A stretch of DNA of 14,209 nt from Nitrospinaceae bacterium (GTDB taxonomy: Bacteria > Nitrospinota > Nitrospinia > Nitrospinales > VA-1). Shown piece by piece: positions 1-7,686 of this stretch. Each line of letters begins with the position of its first letter. Position 1 is the stretch's first letter. Made by a program: the position numbers and the translations under genes. The notes beneath the pieces were generated by a model. The model was given only the letters and a program-made list of their open reading frames with translations, was not told the DNA's origin and did not search any database. The DNA lies in the NCBI GenBank assembly GCA_029937655.1, contig JAPYPK010000031.1, positions 1-14,209 on the forward strand. The letters run 5' to 3'.

Positions 1-33
1 AAAGAAGCTTGTAAACTGAATGTTAACCAGGGT

Positions 34-41
34 AAGGGAGG
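34..41 (+). promoter_or_regulatory. Ribosome binding site fixing the start of the first gene
   Basis: The purine-rich AAGGGAGG lies five bases before the ATG at 47 and is a near-ideal Shine-Dalgarno sequence. It decides the start: the in-frame ATG at 20 has no such site, and using it would put nine charged or polar residues ahead of an otherwise standard signal peptide. Confidence 0.85.
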
Positions 42-46
42 AAATT

Positions 47-529
47 ATGAAAAAACTTGCACTTGTACTCATCACCGCTGTATCTGTTTTGTGTTTAACT
101 ACTTTGGCATTCGCGGGGAGTTTAGCTCCTGGGGCAAGTATGTCTTGCAATGATGCCAAGTCTATTAAGTTGGCATCTGCTGGAAGCCATGCTCAAGACC
201 GAACGAATGCGAACTTTGTGGTTTGGAAATCTTCCAATTTTACAACGATTCCTATAACAGTGGGACCAGGCGACACCCATGGAATCAAAACAGGGAGTTC
301 TGGCAACCATAAAGATACAAAATTTAAGTGTAAAGATACCACCCAGTGTGTCCCGGGTGCTATTGACGGTGGGGCTACAAATGTTCGTGAAATGATGAGC
401 ATGGGTCGCGCTAGTGTGACTTTAGTGAGTCAGAATAACTTCAGCCGTGGCGATTCTATTGGTGATATTAGTGGTGAAGTAAGAATTACCAATACAGGTA
501 CGGTTAAGGGTGACGTGACCTGCGGTTAA
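47..529 (+). CDS. Small secreted protein of unknown function
   Basis: I do not recognise this 160-residue protein. Starting at the ATG at 47, it has a classic Sec signal peptide: two lysines, a hydrophobic core at residues 4-20, and an AFA cleavage site after residue 23. It is therefore exported, probably to the periplasm or outside the cell. The mature part of about 137 residues is polar, rich in Gly, Ser, Thr and Asn, and has no further membrane segment. It has four cysteines (34, 95, 101 and 159), an even number compatible with two disulfides; Cys95 and Cys101 are close together, and Cys159 is the second-last residue. The C-terminal third (about 121-158) looks like alternating beta strands. 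It ends in its own terminator and converges on uppP, so the neighbours say nothing about its job. The gene is certain; the function is unknown. Confidence 0.85.
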   Translation: MKKLALVLITAVSVLCLTTLAFAGSLAPGASMSCNDAKSIKLASAGSHAQDRTNANFVVWKSSNFTTIPITVGPGDTHGIKTGSSGNHKDTKFKCKDTTQCVPGAIDGGATNVREMMSMGRASVTLVSQNNFSRGDSIGDISGEVRITNTGTVKGDVTCG

Positions 530-554
530 ATTTGCTTCGAAAGATTAATAAAAG

Positions 555-588
555 AACCAGTCCGAGTTTTTCGGGCTGGTTTTTTTTT
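555..588 (+). terminator. Rho-independent terminator between the secreted-protein gene and uppP
   Basis: An 11-base stem (555-565 with 571-581, one G-U wobble) encloses a five-base loop and runs into nine T residues (580-588). It ends the secreted-protein transcript 26 bases after the stop codon. The other strand has a shorter, interrupted T tract beyond the same stem, so it may also stop convergent uppP transcription. Confidence 0.9.
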
Positions 589-612
589 GGCCTTCCGCTC
601 GTTAAACTGTAT

Positions 613-1419
613 TTAGAATGCTATCAGAATAGAGACCGCCAATATCGATCGATAAATAATAAATGGCATCAGTCCTAGACGAGATACGATACCTAGCAGT
701 AATTTGATTGACAAATAACCAACAGCAAATGATACCAAGAGCCCGACCCCTAATTGTAAGCCGGATATATGAACAGAATTTATTGGAAAAGACAGGAGTT
801 GCAGTGTTTTATGCGCTCCCGCAGCAAAAATGATGGGTGTTCCCAGTAAAAATGAAAACCGAGCCGCTGTAGTAGGAGATAAATTCACCAGCATTCCTCC
901 TGTGATTGTAATCCCAGATCGAGAAGTTCCTGGTAACAGCGCGATTGCCTGCGCAAATCCTATAAAAAGTACTTGGCCTAGGGTCATTCGTGAGATATCA
1001 GTCTTAGTTGATTTTTGAGTGGCTGAATAACGTTCCACTGTAAAAAATACCAACGACCAGAATAGTAAGTTCCACGCTACAAAAATAGGGCTACGAAGTT
1101 CTTGTTCTATAAGATTTCCCCCAAGTAGTCCGGCAATACCTGCTGGAACAGATGCCCATCCAATATACCAAGCCAATCTGTGGTAGTCGGGGTCATGATC
1201 GCGATTAAACAGTGCGGAAAACAGCCTTGCTAGGTCTTGACGAAAAAAAATAATAATAGCTGACAGCGTGCCAAGATGTAGGATGGCATCCATCGCCAAG
1301 CCTTGATCTTTAAAATTAAATAACTTAGGAATCAGAATAAGGTGTCCAGAGCTTGAGACTGGAAGAAACTCTGTTAATCCCTGAACGATACCGAGGAGGA
1401 TAATGTTTATATAATCCAT
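613..1419 (-). CDS. uppP: Undecaprenyl-diphosphate phosphatase (UppP/BacA family)
   Basis: This polytopic inner-membrane enzyme removes a phosphate from undecaprenyl diphosphate. That regenerates the lipid carrier used for peptidoglycan and other envelope polysaccharides, and in this family can confer bacitracin tolerance. The 268-residue protein is full length for the family. The first signature at residues 13-26 has the (E/Q)xxxE form (Gln13, Glu17) followed by the serine run and His26. The second, PGTSRSG at 163-169, carries the phosphate-binding Arg167. Several hydrophobic segments follow, ending near the C-terminus. Start: ATG at 1419; the ribosome binding site in front of it is weak. 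It stands alone on the minus strand, converging with the secreted-protein gene and diverging from alaC. Identity is secure from both motifs and the overall pattern. Confidence 0.96.
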   Translation of the reverse strand: MDYINIILLGIVQGLTEFLPVSSSGHLILIPKLFNFKDQGLAMDAILHLGTLSAIIIFFRQDLARLFSALFNRDHDPDYHRLAWYIGWASVPAGIAGLLGGNLIEQELRSPIFVAWNLLFWSLVFFTVERYSATQKSTKTDISRMTLGQVLFIGFAQAIALLPGTSRSGITITGGMLVNLSPTTAARFSFLLGTPIIFAAGAHKTLQLLSFPINSVHISGLQLGVGLLVSFAVGYLSIKLLLGIVSRLGLMPFIIYRSILAVSILIAF

Positions 1420-1837
1420 ATTGTTACTACTTAAGACTTACTCATTATGATGTGTTATAAGCACGTTGATATAACCCAGGAAAATTGACCTTTGATCATC
1501 GTGTGAAAAATATTGAGATAGCCTGTACGTAAGAAAAATATTTTTAGGTAGGTAAATTTAATTTCATCCTTAATTAAAGGATCATACTATCTAATAAATA
1601 AATGATTCAACTAAAATTAGGAAAGAAGTAAGATCTTATTAAATTGCTGGTTTTTTGAATTTATGATATCTTACGCCTGTTTTGGTTGCCTGCTTCTATA
1701 AGCACAGTACCTGCCTCCCGGGTTGTTTTCCTCTTCTGCGGAGGAATGGATTTTCGTAAATAAATCACTGTGAATTTATTTTTGTCATAATTTTCGCCTC
1801 TTTTTTTCTTAATATTTTTTGATCGAATTTAGTTTTT
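1420..1837. other. 418-base intergenic region between divergent uppP and alaC
   Basis: No protein gene or tRNA is visible here. The uppP-proximal half (1420-1650) is AT-rich and includes a small hairpin (1566-1571 with 1577-1582). It should hold the uppP promoter, but I see no convincing -35/-10 pair. The alaC-proximal half holds the structured segment listed separately. The last stretch before alaC is T-rich and has no Shine-Dalgarno sequence. Confidence 0.6.
1657..1781 (+). ncRNA. Candidate structured leader or small RNA upstream of alaC
   Basis: A GC-richer island inside AT-rich DNA can fold into a closed multi-hairpin shape. TTACG at 1671-1675 pairs with CGTAA at 1755-1759, extended outward by 1657-1664 with 1760-1766. 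Inside are a five-base-pair hairpin with a four-base loop (1691-1704) and a six-base-pair hairpin (1728-1733 with 1741-1746). The 3' strand of the closing helix can instead pair downstream: 1758-1765 with 1774-1781, eight A-U pairs followed by a T-rich stretch. The two folds exclude each other, as in an attenuator. It matches no riboswitch class I can name. 6S RNA was considered, but the long rod and conserved central bubble are not evident. The base pairing is read from the sequence; the RNA role is inferred. Confidence 0.35.
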
Positions 1838-3004
1838 ATGAAAAATTTTTCACGCATAGATCGTTTGCCACCCTATACATTAGGGATTGTGAACGAGCTT
1901 AAACATAAGGCCAGGCAGAGAGGTGAGGATATTATAGATTTTGGTCTGGGTAATCCTGATCAACCAACACCAAAACACATTGTTGAAAAATTATGTGAGG
2001 CCGCAGTCAAAAATGGAAACCACCGATACTCTCTATCGAGGGGAATTTATAAACTACGTCTGGCGATCACAGATTGGTATAAAAGTCGATTCGATGTTGA
2101 ACTTGACCCGGAGTCTGAGGCTATAGCAACCATAGGGTCTAAGGAAGGTATTTCTCACCTTGCGATGGCCGTTACTTCCCCGGGTGACTCGATTCTTGTT
2201 CCAACTCCGACGTACCCAATCCATACCTACGCATTTATACTTTCAAATGCGGATGTAATACAAGTTCCAATGAGTAGAGATGTTGATTTTTTCGAAACAT
2301 TGTTAGATACCTTTAAAAGGAACTGGCCCAGACCAAAAGCTCTCATTATAAACTTTCCAGCGAATCCGACGACAGAGATTGTTGAAATTGAATTCTTTGA
2401 AAAAGTTGTAGAATTTGCTAAGGAACATGACCTTATCGTAATTCATGATTTTGCTTATGCTGATCTTGTTTTTGATGGGTACAAGGCGCCTAGCTTTCTT
2501 CAAGTTCCAGGAGCGAAAGATGTTGGTGTTGAGTTTTTTACCTTGTCTAAAAGTTATAACATGCCTGGGTGGAGGGTTGGGTTTGCTGTTGGGAATAAGG
2601 ACCTTATTTGTGCTTTATCTAGAATCAAAAGTTATCAGGATTATGGAATGTTTCAGCCTATCCAAATTGCAGCAACGGTAGCACTTAATGGTCCTCAGGA
2701 TTGCGTTGCTGATATCAGAGAAATGTATTTTAGTCGTAGAAATACGCTTTGTGATGGTTTGAATCGTTCCGGTTGGACAGTTGAGAAACCTAAGGCGACT
2801 ATGTTTGTATGGGCGGAAATTCCAGATCAATACAAATCTATGGGTTCTTTGGAGTTTTCTAAACTGCTTTTAAAAAAATCCAAAGTTGCGGTTTCTCCAG
2901 GGATTGGGTTTGGTGAGGGGGGTGACCACTTTGTCCGTTTTTCATTGGTGGAAAATGAGCACCGTATTAAACAAGCGGTGAGGGGAATTAGGGAACTTTT
3001 TTAG
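1838..3004 (+). CDS. alaC: Alanine-forming aminotransferase, AlaC (YfdZ) type
   Basis: This PLP enzyme of fold type I, class I/II aminotransferases, closely resembles E. coli AlaC, which makes alanine from pyruvate and glutamate. At 388 residues it is full length and aligns from its RIDRLPPY start to its end. PLP-site residues are visible: Asn176, Asp204, Tyr207, the Schiff-base Lys238 in SKSYNMPGWR, and Arg246. Arg367 near the C-terminus should bind the substrate carboxylate. The start is fixed because an in-frame TGA lies only five codons upstream, yet no Shine-Dalgarno sequence precedes the ATG. It is followed after 126 bases by hom and thrC, so an aspartate-family role has to be considered, and some relatives are annotated as aspartate aminotransferases. 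The resemblance to AlaC is strong; the exact substrate is inferred. Confidence 0.9.
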   Translation: MKNFSRIDRLPPYTLGIVNELKHKARQRGEDIIDFGLGNPDQPTPKHIVEKLCEAAVKNGNHRYSLSRGIYKLRLAITDWYKSRFDVELDPESEAIATIGSKEGISHLAMAVTSPGDSILVPTPTYPIHTYAFILSNADVIQVPMSRDVDFFETLLDTFKRNWPRPKALIINFPANPTTEIVEIEFFEKVVEFAKEHDLIVIHDFAYADLVFDGYKAPSFLQVPGAKDVGVEFFTLSKSYNMPGWRVGFAVGNKDLICALSRIKSYQDYGMFQPIQIAATVALNGPQDCVADIREMYFSRRNTLCDGLNRSGWTVEKPKATMFVWAEIPDQYKSMGSLEFSKLLLKKSKVAVSPGIGFGEGGDHFVRFSLVENEHRIKQAVRGIRELF

Positions 3005-3058
3005 GTGCAGTGAACGCTTTGTTTCTTTTTTATAGCAAGTTTATAGATCAATTAGGTA

Positions 3059-3086
3059 TTGAAAATCTGTTAGTCGGGTCTATTTA
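3059..3086 (+). promoter_or_regulatory. hom: Possible sigma70-type promoter for hom-thrC
   Basis: TTGAAA at 3059-3064 and TATTTA at 3081-3086 are separated by 16 bases in the alaC-hom gap, about 45 bases before the hom start. They could drive hom-thrC-trxB independently of alaC. AT-rich DNA makes such matches fairly likely by chance. Confidence 0.35.
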
Positions 3087-3130
3087 TCAGAATTTAGGAT
3101 TGCTTTTTTTTTGAGAATTATGGAATATTT

Positions 3131-4438
3131 ATGATGCGTAAAATTAATGTTGGAATAATTGGTTTTGGAACAATTGGTTCCGGTGTTATCAAAATTCTGC
3201 AGGATAACGGCGATATTATTAGAAAGCGCCTTGGAGCAACTATTGAGGTTGTGAAAATTGCTGATCTCGATATTACGGCGGATAGAGGTATTAAGGTTGA
3301 TCCGAAACTATTGACAACGGATGCTCAGGAGGTAATCAGTCATCCTGAAGTAAATATAGTTGTGGAGTTAATTGGTGGGTATGAACCCGCAAGGTCTTTA
3401 ATACTTCGAGCAATTGAAGCAGGTAAAAATGTAGTAACAGCTAATAAGGCTCTTTTAGCAAAACACGGAGATGAAATTTTCTCTGAAGTTGAAGGTCAAC
3501 AAGTCTCCATTGGATTTGAAGCTGCTGTGGGTGGGGCAATTCCTATTATACGATCAATTAGAGAATCTTTTGTTGCCAATAGAATTAATTCTATTGAAGG
3601 AATTGTAAATGGTACCGCTAATTATATTCTCAGTAAGATGTCAGATGAGAACTGTGCTTTTGACTTAGCTCTAAAAGAGGCTCAAGAGAAGGGATTCGCA
3701 GAGGCTGATCCTACATTTGATATTGAAGGAATAGACTCAGCTCATAAGATTGCTATTTTATCACAACTTGCCTATGGCACCCCGGTAAACTTTGATGACA
3801 TTACGATTCAAGGTATCTCGGGAATATCGACAGATGATATTGAATGTGCGCGAGAGTTTGGATATCGCATTAAGCTACTTGCTATCTCAAAGTGTGATGG
3901 AGACTCGGTTGATATTCGAGTGCACCCTGCGATGATTCCTCAAGATAACCCAATGGCCAATGTGAATGGCGTTTTAAATGCGGTTCGAGTATGTGATGAT
4001 CTTATGGAAGAAAATGTTCTTATTGGTCATGGAGCAGGGTCGCTTCCAACGGGAAGTGCGGTAGTCGCAGATATCATAGAAATATCGAGGGATATACTAT
4101 CGGGCTCTCAATTGAGAGCATCTCCCCAGTCGTTTCAAAACGCAGAAATTAAAACGATTCCTATATTGGATATTGAATCGATTGAATCAGAATATTTTTT
4201 GCGGTTCAGTGTGCTTGATAATCCTGGTGTCTTGTCACGTATTTCGGGGGTGCTCGGTAAGCATTCTATCGGAATTCTTTCAGTTATTCAGAAGGGACGT
4301 TGTAATGAAGGCAAAGGTGTTCCTTTAATAATGATGACACACCGTGCTAACGAAAAAAATATTCAACTTGCACTTAGGGAAATTGATGAGTTAGAAGTTG
4401 TTTGTGAAAAATCAAATTTTATTAGAGTTGAAAAATAA
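3131..4438 (+). CDS. hom: Homoserine dehydrogenase with C-terminal ACT domain
   Basis: It reduces aspartate semialdehyde to homoserine with NAD(P)H, the branch point to threonine and methionine in the cytoplasm. The 435-residue length is usual for the single-function enzyme with a regulatory domain. A Rossmann fold starts with GFGTIG at 11-16. NKALLAKHG (105-113) carries the conserved Lys106. GTANYIL (161-167) and the segment around 188-210 form the catalytic domain, with Asp202 and Lys206 spaced like the yeast catalytic Asp219/Lys223 pair. An ACT domain covers about 355-431 and probably mediates feedback inhibition by threonine. ATG codons at 3131 and 3134 are both usable, with a weak GGA upstream. 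thrC follows after two bases, so the genes are cotranscribed and probably translationally coupled. Confidence 0.96.
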   Translation: MMRKINVGIIGFGTIGSGVIKILQDNGDIIRKRLGATIEVVKIADLDITADRGIKVDPKLLTTDAQEVISHPEVNIVVELIGGYEPARSLILRAIEAGKNVVTANKALLAKHGDEIFSEVEGQQVSIGFEAAVGGAIPIIRSIRESFVANRINSIEGIVNGTANYILSKMSDENCAFDLALKEAQEKGFAEADPTFDIEGIDSAHKIAILSQLAYGTPVNFDDITIQGISGISTDDIECAREFGYRIKLLAISKCDGDSVDIRVHPAMIPQDNPMANVNGVLNAVRVCDDLMEENVLIGHGAGSLPTGSAVVADIIEISRDILSGSQLRASPQSFQNAEIKTIPILDIESIESEYFLRFSVLDNPGVLSRISGVLGKHSIGILSVIQKGRCNEGKGVPLIMMTHRANEKNIQLALREIDELEVVCEKSNFIRVEK

Positions 4439-4440
4439 AG

Positions 4441-5766
4441 ATGAAATTTAATGCTTGGTTTCAATGTATTAATGGCTGTTCTGGAAGGCATCCATTGAAT
4501 GAAATTATTTATAGGTGTCCACAATGTGATGAACTGCTTGAGGTTCAACATGATATGGACCTACTCAAACAACTTAGCTCGGAGGAATGGAAAGCACTTT
4601 TTAAGGATAGAGTTGGTAGACATGAATGGCCTTATGGTAGCTCTGTGTGGGGCAAGAAAGAATGGGTTTGTCCTAATTTAGATAATGCGAATGTTGTATC
4701 AACCTTGGAGGGAGGGACCAACCTTTTTTGGGCTGAGCGGTTGGGAAACCAACTTGGGCTAAGTGATTTATGGATAAAGCAATGTGGAATGGCCCATACA
4801 GGTTCTTTTAAGGATCTTGGAATGACAGTTCTAGTTTCCATGGTCAAACAAATGATTTCGGAGGGGAAAAATATTCGGGCTGTAGCCTGCGCTTCTACTG
4901 GTGATACCTCAGCTGCACTGGCAGCTTATTGCGCTGTCGCTGGAATCCCTGCCATCGTATTTCTTCCTCGTGATAAGGTTTCGTTAAGTCAATTGATTCA
5001 GCCGATCACTCATGGAGTTCTTACCCTTTCGCTAGATACTGACTTTGATGGATGCATGAAATTAGTTAAACAGGTTTGCGAGAAAAATGATATTTATCTA
5101 GCTAACTCAATGAACTCACTCCGTATCGAAGGTCAAAAAACTATCAGTTTTGAAATCGTTGAGCAATTTAACTGGGATGTACCCGATGTTGTGATCGTTC
5201 CCGGTGGGAACTTGGGGAATGTTAGTGCTATTGGACGTGGATTTGAAATGTTGAAGGAGTTAGGTCTGATAGATAAATATCCACGGCTTGTTTGTGCTCA
5301 AGCCCAACAAGCGGATCCATTGTATAGAAGTTATAAGTCTGGATTCAAGAAGTTTGAAGCGATTCAAGCGAAAACAACTCTAGCATCGGCAATTCAGATT
5401 GGTGATCCTGTTAGTGTGAAAAAAGCGATTAAAACTCTGCAGACTTTCGATGGGATTGTTGAGGAGGCCACTGAATCTGAATTAGCTAATGCGGTTGGGC
5501 GAGCGAATCTTACGGGACTATTTTGCTGCCCTCATACAGGTGTTGCGTTGGCAGTACTAGAAAAACTGGTTAATCAAGGTAAAATCAAAAAACACGACCG
5601 AGTTGTCGTCGTTTCAACGGCTAACGGATTAAAATTTACAGATTTTCTTCATAAATACCATACCGGCAATCTTGAAGGAATATCTTCTGAATTTGCTTAC
5701 TCTCCAATCAATCTTCCTGCAGATTATGAGAAGGTCAAAGAAACTATTTTAAATAACGTTGACTAG
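4441..5766 (+). CDS. thrC: Threonine synthase with N-terminal Cys4 zinc-knuckle-like segment
   Basis: This PLP enzyme of fold type II converts O-phosphohomoserine to threonine. The 441-residue protein opens with Cys9-x3-Cys13 and Cys26-x2-Cys29, a zinc-ribbon-like knuckle seen in one branch of threonine synthases. The PLP lysine is Lys124 in GSFKDLGM, the substrate/PLP loop ASTGDTSAA is at 151-159, and the glycine-rich phosphate-binding loop PGGNLGN is at 254-260. It starts two bases after the hom stop codon. No homoserine kinase (thrB) is in the window, so the phosphohomoserine supply is encoded elsewhere. The general fold is shared with threonine dehydratase and cysteate synthase, but the knuckle and the hom neighbour argue firmly for threonine synthase. 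Confidence 0.94.
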   Translation: MKFNAWFQCINGCSGRHPLNEIIYRCPQCDELLEVQHDMDLLKQLSSEEWKALFKDRVGRHEWPYGSSVWGKKEWVCPNLDNANVVSTLEGGTNLFWAERLGNQLGLSDLWIKQCGMAHTGSFKDLGMTVLVSMVKQMISEGKNIRAVACASTGDTSAALAAYCAVAGIPAIVFLPRDKVSLSQLIQPITHGVLTLSLDTDFDGCMKLVKQVCEKNDIYLANSMNSLRIEGQKTISFEIVEQFNWDVPDVVIVPGGNLGNVSAIGRGFEMLKELGLIDKYPRLVCAQAQQADPLYRSYKSGFKKFEAIQAKTTLASAIQIGDPVSVKKAIKTLQTFDGIVEEATESELANAVGRANLTGLFCCPHTGVALAVLEKLVNQGKIKKHDRVVVVSTANGLKFTDFLHKYHTGNLEGISSEFAYSPINLPADYEKVKETILNNVD

Positions 5767-5774
5767 GTAGTGGT

Positions 5775-6527
5775 ATGAAAAAACAAAAACACATATATTT
5801 TATTTGTTGTTTTGTGGTAGTAATTTTTTTATTAAACTTTACCGCAGTAGACGCATTACCTAACGTAAGTAGTCAGATTACCTTTCAAGAGGGTGAATTT
5901 TCTATAGGTGACATATATTGCGCCGAAGAACAAAAAAACTCTGATTGGTGTGCAGATGAAATTCCCCATCAAGTTAAGCTTCAATCATTTAGCTTGGATA
6001 AATATGAAGTTACAAATTCGGAGTACATGAAATGCTTTGCAGGGGGAATTTGTAACCCTAATGATTTACATGAGACTCGTCCCAGTGATTTCAGTGGCAT
6101 GAAACAGCCAGTAGTGTTTGTAACCTGGCAAGATGCAAAAACTTTTTGTAAATGGCGTGGAGGTAATCTTCCCACAGAAGTGCAATGGGAGCGAGCGGCA
6201 CAAGGTGATAATCCGGGTGGGGCTCACTTTAAACAAGCCTATAATATTGGGGCTACGGTCAATGTAGGTGTCCAGCGCCCTAATTCAAATGGTCTCTATG
6301 ATATGATGGGAAACGTCTACGAGTGGACTCTGGATTGGTATGCTCCTTATTTATTAAGACAGAGAACAACGGACCCAAAAGGACCATTAGAAGGTAAGGA
6401 AAAAGTTGTTCGTGGAGGGGCGTGGCATTCCCCTAGTCATTATTTAAGAGTCTCTGATAGAGTTGCTAAGGTACCTGAATATAAATATAGCGATGTAGGT
6501 TTTCGCTGTGCCTACGCGATAAAATAG
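5775..6527 (+). CDS. Exported formylglycine-generating-enzyme-fold (SUMF1) protein lacking the catalytic cysteines
   Basis: The 250-residue protein has a basic N-terminus and a hydrophobic segment at about 8-24, a signal peptide or membrane anchor, so the rest is periplasmic. The domain belongs to the FGE-sulfatase family: the VTN motif near 79, FVTWQDAKTFC at about 115-125, LPTEVQWERAA at 132-142, NVYEWTLDW at 180-188, VVRGGAW at 211-217 and a final GFRCA at 242-246. In true formylglycine-generating enzymes two cysteines follow the GGS/GGA motif; here those places are Ser219 and Leu224, so sulfatase activation is unlikely. Six cysteines remain outside the hydrophobic segment (49, 59, 87, 93, 125, 245), probably forming disulfides. 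It sits 8 bases after thrC and 12 before trxB, clearly within that operon. The specific function is unknown; a binding or structural role is as likely as catalysis. Confidence 0.85.
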   Translation: MKKQKHIYFICCFVVVIFLLNFTAVDALPNVSSQITFQEGEFSIGDIYCAEEQKNSDWCADEIPHQVKLQSFSLDKYEVTNSEYMKCFAGGICNPNDLHETRPSDFSGMKQPVVFVTWQDAKTFCKWRGGNLPTEVQWERAAQGDNPGGAHFKQAYNIGATVNVGVQRPNSNGLYDMMGNVYEWTLDWYAPYLLRQRTTDPKGPLEGKEKVVRGGAWHSPSHYLRVSDRVAKVPEYKYSDVGFRCAYAIK

Positions 6528-6539
6528 AAAGGTTCTTAG

Positions 6540-7487
6540 ATGGATGGTTTAAAAGATTTAGTTATTATCGGTTCAGGACCTGCCGGACATACAGCGGCTA
6601 TTTATGCAGCTCGAGCAAATCTAAAGCCATTTATGTTTGAAGGTTATGTAGTAGGAGGTTCCGCTGGTGGTCAGTTGACGACCACTACCGATGTAGAAAA
6701 CTTCCCTGGATTTCCGGAAGGGATACAGGGCCCCGAATTAATGCAACTATTTCGCAAGCAAGCTGAGCGTTTTGGTACGGAAATGGTCGGAGAGGATATT
6801 GTTGAAGTTGATTTTTCGAATAGACCCTTTGCAATAAAATCAGATCAAAGAGAAGTAAGAGCAAAAGCTGTAATCATAGCTACTGGGGCTGTGGCCCGTC
6901 GAATGGGCGTTCCTAATGAGGAAAAAATGTGGAATAACGGTATGTCCGCCTGTGCAGTTTGTGATGGGGCGTTACCATTTTTTAAAAATCAACCCCTAAT
7001 GGTAATCGGCGGAGGTGATACTGCTATTGAAGAGGCTTGTTATCTTACAAAATTTGGTTCAGTGGTTTATCTTGTTCACCGGCGTGATGAACTAAGAGCT
7101 TCAAAGATCATGCAAAAACGTGCTTTTGATAATAAAAAACTTGAAATTATCTGGGATACCGTCTTTGAAGATGCTATCGGTGAGGGTTTTGTTACTGGCG
7201 CGCGTGTTAAGAATGTTAAAACAAAAGAAGTGAAGGATCTTGCTGTTTCAGGCATTTTTTATGCGATTGGCCATACACCTAATACCAAAATGTTTGAGAA
7301 TCAGTTAGATCTTGATGCTACGGGGTATATAAAAATCAAAGCAGGAACTCAAGAGACTAGCGTTGAGGGGGTATTTGCTGCAGGGGATGTACATGATCAT
7401 AAATATAGACAAGCGGTAACTGCAGCCGGGACTGGTTGTGCTGCTGCGCTAGAAGCTGAGCGGTGGCTAGCTGAACAGAATGTATAG
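6540..7487 (+). CDS. trxB: Thioredoxin reductase (NADPH)
   Basis: This FAD enzyme uses NADPH to reduce thioredoxin in the cytoplasm, supplying electrons for ribonucleotide reductase, disulfide reduction and peroxide defence. At 315 residues it is standard low-molecular-weight length. Visible in order: FAD-binding GSGPAG at 11-16; the GGQLTTTTDVENFPGFPEGI block at about 43-62; the redox pair Cys138-x2-Cys141; NADPH-binding GGGDTA at 157-162 with His180-Arg181-Arg182 for the 2'-phosphate; and AGDV at 281-284. The second block, with its short glycine-rich insert before it, is typical of the subtype shared by plants, fungi and some bacteria. A ribosome binding site (AAAGG) precedes the start, 12 bases after the upstream gene. 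It is the last gene of the plus-strand operon. Confidence 0.97.
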   Translation: MDGLKDLVIIGSGPAGHTAAIYAARANLKPFMFEGYVVGGSAGGQLTTTTDVENFPGFPEGIQGPELMQLFRKQAERFGTEMVGEDIVEVDFSNRPFAIKSDQREVRAKAVIIATGAVARRMGVPNEEKMWNNGMSACAVCDGALPFFKNQPLMVIGGGDTAIEEACYLTKFGSVVYLVHRRDELRASKIMQKRAFDNKKLEIIWDTVFEDAIGEGFVTGARVKNVKTKEVKDLAVSGIFYAIGHTPNTKMFENQLDLDATGYIKIKAGTQETSVEGVFAAGDVHDHKYRQAVTAAGTGCAAALEAERWLAEQNV

Positions 7488-7657
7488 ATGTGAAGTTTTT
7501 GTTTTTTAAGAGAATTGCGTTGGTGAATAATTTGAGCTGGTTTGATTTTTCTCTCCTTAATTAAACATAGATCGATATAAAGGGTCTAAGTCCTCGCATT
7601 TGATTATGTGGTCCACTAGTGTTTTCTCTGAATATTAAATCATCGCCTCACAGTACC

Positions 7658-7686
7658 TTGACATTGCCCTAATGTCGTCTTATTTA
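7658..7686 (+). promoter_or_regulatory. Sigma70-like promoter pointing into the intergenic region
   Basis: A perfect TTGACA at 7658-7663 is followed by 17 bases and TATTTA at 7681-7686, the optimal spacing. No gene on this strand starts downstream before the terminator at 7875, so any transcript starting near 7693 would be short and largely noncoding. Confidence 0.45.

Noticed and set aside
20..46. Upstream ATG at 20 as the start of the first gene
   Set aside because: There is no ribosome binding site before it, and it would spoil the signal peptide. The ATG at 47 has an ideal site.
1657..1785. 6S RNA
   Set aside because: Size, the lack of a long rod-shaped helix and the lack of the conserved central bubble do not fit. 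The segment is kept only as an unassigned structured candidate.
3120..3134. Five-codon frame overlapping the hom start as a leader peptide
   Set aside because: It has only four sense codons, none of them threonine or methionine, and there is no attenuator hairpin. It is most likely chance.
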